Origin: Streptomyces sp. CoH27
GTDB taxonomy: Bacteria > Actinomycetota > Actinomycetes > Streptomycetales > Streptomycetaceae
Reading direction: 5' to 3'
DNA length: 33,905 bases
Assembly (NCBI RefSeq): GCF_020181035.1
Contig: NZ_JAIQYY010000038.1
Span: 1 to 33,905 of the forward strand
A program made the position numbers and the translations under genes. Positions 30,300-33,905 of this stretch are shown piece after piece; position 1 is the first letter of the stretch; each line of letters opens with the position of its first letter. The notes below the pieces were generated by a model, which was given only the letters and a program-made list of their open reading frames with translations, was not told the DNA's origin and searched no databases.

Positions 30300-31645
30300 C
30301 CGGGCTCGGCCGGCACCGCGGAAGGAGCGGGGGCAGGGGAGTAGGGGATCGCTCCGCTCAGGACGGCCTTGGCGCGGTCCTCGTCGAGCTCGCCCTCCCA
30401 GCGGGCGACGGCCAGGGTGGCGACGCCGTTGCCGACCAGGCTGGTCAGGGCGCGGGCTTCGGACATGAACCGGTCGACGCCGAAGATCAGCGCGAGGGCG
30501 GCGGGCGGGACGTGAGGGACGGCGCTGAGCGTGGCGGCCAGGGCGATGAAGCCGGAGCCGGTGACGCCTGCGGCGCCCTTGGAGGTGAGCAGCATGACGG
30601 CGAGCATGGCCAGTTGCTGGGTGAGGCTGAGGTGGATGCCGAGGGCCTGGGCGAGGAAGACCGAGCCCATGGTCAGGTAGATGGCGGTGCCGTCGAGGTT
30701 GAAGGAGTACCCGGCGGGCAGCGTGATGCCGACGACCGGTTTCGAGGCGCCCGCGTGCTGGAGCTTGGCCATCATGCGCGGCAGGACGGGCTCGGTGGAG
30801 GAGGTGCCCAGGACGATCAGCAGTTCTTCCTTGATGTAGCGCAGGAAGGGCAGCAGTCGCAGTCCGTTCAGGCGCATCACGGTCCCGAGGACGACCAGGA
30901 CGAAGAAGAGGGCGGTCAGCCAGAACGAGCCGACCAGCAGCGCCAGGTGGCGCAGGGTGCCCAGGCCGTAGTGGCCGATGGTGAAGGCCATCGAGCCGAA
31001 CGCGCCGATGGGGGCCAGCCGCATGATCCAGCGGATGAGTGTGAACAGGACCGTGGAGAACTTCTCGACGCCCCGGGCGATGCCCAGGCCGGCCTCTCCG
31101 CTGGCGTGCAGGCCGAAGCCGAACAGCACCGACACCAGCAGCACCGGCAGGATCTCGTTGCCGGTCAGGGCGCTGACCAGGGTGGCCGGGATGATGGCGA
31201 GGAGGAACTCGGCGAAGCCCTCGTGGGCCGTGGTCGCCTCCGGCGGCAGGGACTTGGTGGACAGGGTCGAGAGGTCGATGTGCAGACCGCTGCCCGGCTT
31301 GACGACGTTGACGACGACCAGGCCGATCACCATGGCCACGGTGGTCAGCACCTCGAAGTAGAGCAGTGCCTTCAGGCTCACGCGGCCGACCGCGCGGGCG
31401 TTGCCCATGGAGGCGATGCCGTGGACGACCGTGCAGAAGATGACCGGCGCGATGAACATCTTCACCAGCGCGATGAAGCCGTCGCCGAGCGGCTTGAGGT
31501 CGGCGCCGGCGGACGGCCACAGCCCGCCCACGGCGGCGCCGAGGAGGACGGCGATCAGGCACTGGACGTAGAGGTGGGACAGCATCCGGCGGATGCGGCC
31601 CGGTGGGGCGGTGACGGTACCCGGGGCGGCGTCGTTGCGGCTCAT
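30248..31645 (-). CDS. Dicarboxylate/amino acid:cation symporter (DctA/GltP family)
   Basis: 465 residues with about eight membrane segments, starting with VQCLIAVLLGAAVGGLWP and FIALVKMFIAPVIFCTVVHG. The family's substrate and cation signatures are present: GTSSTEPVLPRMMAKL (hairpin 1), GYSFNLDGTAIYLTMGSVFL (TM7) and SKGAAGVTGSGFIALAATL (hairpin 2). It imports a C4-dicarboxylate or related acid with cations across the membrane. The ATG overlaps the PrpF stop as ATGA, so it is the second gene of the operon and probably brings in the substrate of the PrpF-like enzyme. The C-terminal 45 residues are Pro/Ala-rich. Confidence 0.92.
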   Translation of the reverse strand: MSRNDAAPGTVTAPPGRIRRMLSHLYVQCLIAVLLGAAVGGLWPSAGADLKPLGDGFIALVKMFIAPVIFCTVVHGIASMGNARAVGRVSLKALLYFEVLTTVAMVIGLVVVNVVKPGSGLHIDLSTLSTKSLPPEATTAHEGFAEFLLAIIPATLVSALTGNEILPVLLVSVLFGFGLHASGEAGLGIARGVEKFSTVLFTLIRWIMRLAPIGAFGSMAFTIGHYGLGTLRHLALLVGSFWLTALFFVLVVLGTVMRLNGLRLLPFLRYIKEELLIVLGTSSTEPVLPRMMAKLQHAGASKPVVGITLPAGYSFNLDGTAIYLTMGSVFLAQALGIHLSLTQQLAMLAVMLLTSKGAAGVTGSGFIALAATLSAVPHVPPAALALIFGVDRFMSEARALTSLVGNGVATLAVARWEGELDEDRAKAVLSGAIPYSPAPAPSAVPAEPGQKVTPVPTRDPVPAAS

Positions 31646-32760
31646 GCGGGGCGTCCTTCCAGGACGGGAACGAGGAGTTCGGCTCGGGCGATACGCCGGG
31701 CGGCGCGGTGCAGCAGCACCGTGGGGGACGCGCCGTCCGGTGCGGGGACGGCTCGGGTGGTGACCACGCCGGCGGGGGTGCCCAGGCGCAGCGTGCCGTC
31801 GGCGGTCTGCCGGGCGACGCGGTGGGCGAGGGTGCCAGGGGTGGCGGCTGCCGTGGCCAGGGCCACGGCGGAGGTCAGGCCGATCGCCGGGTGCGGCGCG
31901 TGCATGGAGACCATGCGCACGGCCAGGTCGTACTCGTCCTGGTTGACGAGGATGCCCTGTGTGGTGCGATAGGGGGCGGGGCGGGCGACGATGCCCACCT
32001 TCGGCACCGCGTGGCTGACCGGATCGCCCTCGCGGGCCAGGCCCATGGCGAGCGCTGCCTGGCGGCGCAGCAGCGTCAGCGGTGGCACTGCGGTGGCGAA
32101 CGCGGTGACGGATTCCGTGCCGTCGAGGCCGAACGCCTTGGCCTCGAACAGCGCGGCCGGCGCGCCGGCGTCCACCAGGGATGCCTCGACAAGGCCGTCC
32201 GGGCCGGTCAGCTCGTCCAGTGCCCGGCCGGTCGGCAGAGCGCGTCCGGTCGTCGAGCCCGCCGGTTCCTCGAACCCGAGCAGGACCGGCACGCCCGGCG
32301 CCGAGGTACCGGGGACCACGGCCGTGCCCTCCTCCGGGGCCACGCCCGCGGGGGTGGGGATCGTGCCGGTGAGGCGGGCCCCGGTGTTGACGTTGAGCAT
32401 GCGGACGGTGGTGGTGTCCGACGTGATCGGCACGAGATCGTGGTGGACGGCGTACAGGGCCACGGCGGTGGCGCAGTTGCCGCAGTTGCTGGCCCACTCC
32501 ACGCGCTCGTCGCCGATACCGACCTGTGCGAAGGCGTACTCGACGTCCACGCCGGGCTGGGTCGACGCCTGTACGACGGCGGCCTTGGAGGTGGTGGAGG
32601 AGGCGCCGCCCACGCCGTCGATCTGGCGGGGGTCGGCGGCGTTGAAGGCGGCGAGCAGGAGGGCATCGACGTCCACGCCCGTGGCGGCCACGTCGCGGTG
32701 GTCGAAGATCCAGCACTTGCTGGTTCCTCCGCGGATCATCTCGCCCTGCAGACGCAGCAC
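31642..32760 (-). CDS. PrpF-family isomerase/tautomerase
   Basis: 372 residues from GTG 32760, preferred over GTG 32796 because GAGGAG lies six bases upstream and the protein then opens in the usual PrpF way, close to RLQGEMIRGGTSKCWIF. Family hallmarks are RGGTSK, DGVGGASSTTSK, NCGNCATAVALYAV with the conserved Cys and LNVNTGARLTGTI. PrpF enzymes isomerise unsaturated acids such as 2-methylaconitate; relatives act on 4-oxalomesaconate. With a carboxylate symporter downstream and a LysR regulator divergent, it probably isomerises an imported aconitate-like or mesaconate-like acid. No hydratase, dehydratase or lyase of the pathway lies in the window. Confidence 0.88.
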   Translation of the reverse strand: MLRLQGEMIRGGTSKCWIFDHRDVAATGVDVDALLLAAFNAADPRQIDGVGGASSTTSKAAVVQASTQPGVDVEYAFAQVGIGDERVEWASNCGNCATAVALYAVHHDLVPITSDTTTVRMLNVNTGARLTGTIPTPAGVAPEEGTAVVPGTSAPGVPVLLGFEEPAGSTTGRALPTGRALDELTGPDGLVEASLVDAGAPAALFEAKAFGLDGTESVTAFATAVPPLTLLRRQAALAMGLAREGDPVSHAVPKVGIVARPAPYRTTQGILVNQDEYDLAVRMVSMHAPHPAIGLTSAVALATAAATPGTLAHRVARQTADGTLRLGTPAGVVTTRAVPAPDGASPTVLLHRAARRIARAELLVPVLEGRPA

Positions 32761-32906
32761 AACCGACTCCTCACAGCCATGGAAGGGGATGTCCACCGAC
32801 GGTCTCGCCGTGCGTGGTGTCCTCCACGGTGGGTTACGGCAGCGTGAAGTACAATCTCGGAAATCTGTATGGCTATTAAGCTGAAGTGAACGCTGGAGGT
32901 GGCGGC
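32761..32906. promoter_or_regulatory. Divergent prpF-like/lysR control region
   Basis: The 146-bp space holds TACA-N12-TGTA (32851-32870), a loose dyad with T-N11-A spacing options of the kind LysR proteins bind. An A+T-rich stretch TATGGCTATTAAG follows just before the LysR ribosome site. Binding by the adjacent LysR protein is inferred. Confidence 0.5.
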
Positions 32907-33812
32907 ATGCTCGACGTCCGGCGCATCCTGCTGTTCACGGAGGTCGCCCGGCGCGGCTCGGTGACAGCGACCGCCCGCGCCCTCAACTACACCCCGTCAG
33001 CGGTATCGCAGCAGATCAGCCGCCTGGAAACGGAGGCAGGCCAGCCCCTGCTGGAACGCCACGCCCGGGGTGTCACCCTCACCGACGCCGGACGGGCGCT
33101 GGCCGAACGAGGGCACCGGATCGAGCGCGAACTGCGGGCCGCGGAAAACGAACTCGCCGACTTCGCCGGCCTGCGCGCGGGCACACTGCGCATCGGCACC
33201 TTCCCCACCGTCGGCGCCTCGCTCCTCCCGCAGGCCGTGATCGCCTTCCGGGACGCCCACCCCGACGTACGGCTGACCGTCCGCAGCGCCCGCATCGCCG
33301 GACTCTGGACGATGCTGGAGAACCGGGAGATCGAGATGTCGCTGATGTGGGACTACGACTGGAGCCGGATCGACCGGGAGGACATCGTCGTCACCCCACT
33401 CCTCGACGACCCGCCGGCCCTTCTCGTCAGGGACCAGCATCCACTCGCCGGCCGCGACGCCGCCTCACTCGCCGACTTCGCAGACGACCCCTGGATCACC
33501 CGCGCCGACCATCACCCGGTGGCCGAAGCCCTCGTCCGCGGCTGCCGCGCCGCCGGCTTCGAGCCCCACATCGCCTACGAGGCCCACGACTACCAGGAAG
33601 CCCAGGCCATGGTCGCCGCCGGCATCGGCGTCGCCCTCGCCCCCACCCTGGCCCTGGAGGGCATCCGGCCCGGCGTCGACATCCTGCCCCTCCAGGCACC
33701 GGCCCCCGTCCGCCGCATCCTCCTGGTGCGCATGGCCGACCACTCGCTCACCCCTGCCGCCCTGACCTTCGCCGGACTCCTCCGCGATGCCGCTGCGGCC
33801 CGAACACCCTGA
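32907..33812 (+). CDS. LysR-family transcriptional regulator
   Basis: 301 residues from ATG 32907, with GGAGG seven bases upstream; a GTG 21 bases earlier is in frame but has no clear ribosome site. The N-terminal helix-turn-helix is typical (LLFTEVARRGSVTATARALN, then YTPSAVSQQISRLETEAGQP and LTDAGRALA). The effector domain follows from about residue 90 (GTLRIGTFPTVGASLLPQAV) with a complete two-lobed layout to the end. It is transcribed away from the prpF-like/symporter operon, which it most likely controls in response to the imported acid. Confidence 0.93.
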   Translation: MLDVRRILLFTEVARRGSVTATARALNYTPSAVSQQISRLETEAGQPLLERHARGVTLTDAGRALAERGHRIERELRAAENELADFAGLRAGTLRIGTFPTVGASLLPQAVIAFRDAHPDVRLTVRSARIAGLWTMLENREIEMSLMWDYDWSRIDREDIVVTPLLDDPPALLVRDQHPLAGRDAASLADFADDPWITRADHHPVAEALVRGCRAAGFEPHIAYEAHDYQEAQAMVAAGIGVALAPTLALEGIRPGVDILPLQAPAPVRRILLVRMADHSLTPAALTFAGLLRDAAAARTP

Positions 33813-33905
33813 CAGCACATGAGGCCGGCGGTGGCGTGTGTGCCGGACACGCTGCGGCGGATCGTGGAGAGCACACCCGCGGAGCACAAGCAGGGGCCCG
33901 GTCGG

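Noticed and set aside
29763..31562. A 599-codon minus-strand frame spanning the right repeat and the symporter gene
   Set aside because: It is an out-of-frame reading of the symporter gene joined to the degraded methyltransferase/recombinase remnant.
33813..33905. Right edge after the LysR gene
   Set aside because: The remaining 93 bases show no gene start, hairpin or repeat that I can support.

Overview
The window is chromosomal DNA from a Streptomyces or close relative. Base composition is very high in G+C, third codon positions are almost all G or C, GTG starts are common, TTA codons are nearly absent, and a nickel superoxide dismutase (sodN) sits beside its maturation protease gene (sodX). 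It opens inside the 3' end of kgd (2-oxoglutarate dehydrogenase/decarboxylase) and closes just after a LysR regulator gene.

Region 1 (1-1.4 kb): end of kgd and a strong hairpin shared with the convergent locus that follows. Region 2 (1.4-13.9 kb, all minus strand): a conflict/signalling cassette. In transcription order it encodes a Trypco1-type protein, a trypsin-like/VMAP protein, a MoxR ATPase, a SAV_2336-type protein with a degenerate vWA-like segment, a 95-residue protein of unknown function, an HExxH protein of the peptide beta-hydroxylase type, and a TIR-like/STAND/TPR protein of the FxsT type. Several genes overlap by ATGA. A 0.5-kb gap with a telomere-like G-rich tract and a 78-bp tandem repeat divides the cassette in two. 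The trypsin/VMAP gene carries a TTA codon, so the cassette may depend on the bldA tRNA. My inference is that protease, MoxR and vWA-like proteins form a sensing module, while the HExxH enzyme, small protein and TIR-STAND-TPR protein form the modification/effector side. The 95-aa protein is the least explained part and could be the enzyme's substrate.

Region 3 (14.1-24.8 kb): chromosomal genes. These are a DUF6104-type protein, a DUF4097-PadR operon with a perfect palindrome over its promoter, an MDR oxidoreductase, malic enzyme, a three-gene polar amino acid ABC transporter, a methyltransferase, a CGNR-like zinc-finger protein, and divergent sodX/sodN.

Region 4 (24.76-30.3 kb): a degraded integrative island at the 3' end of sodN. 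A perfect 135-bp direct repeat (24764-24898 and 29766-29900) carries the last 19 bases of sodN and the C-terminal end of a tyrosine recombinase gene. Between the copies lie a methyltransferase/XRE pair and, divergently, an HATPase/TPR pair; the TPR gene has a TTA codon and unusual codon use. Outside the right copy lies a shrunken relative of the island's left end, which suggests tandem insertion followed by deletion.

Region 5 (30.2-33.9 kb): a dicarboxylate symporter and PrpF-like isomerase operon, divergent from a LysR regulator. This looks like a small uptake and isomerisation unit for an unsaturated di- or tricarboxylate.
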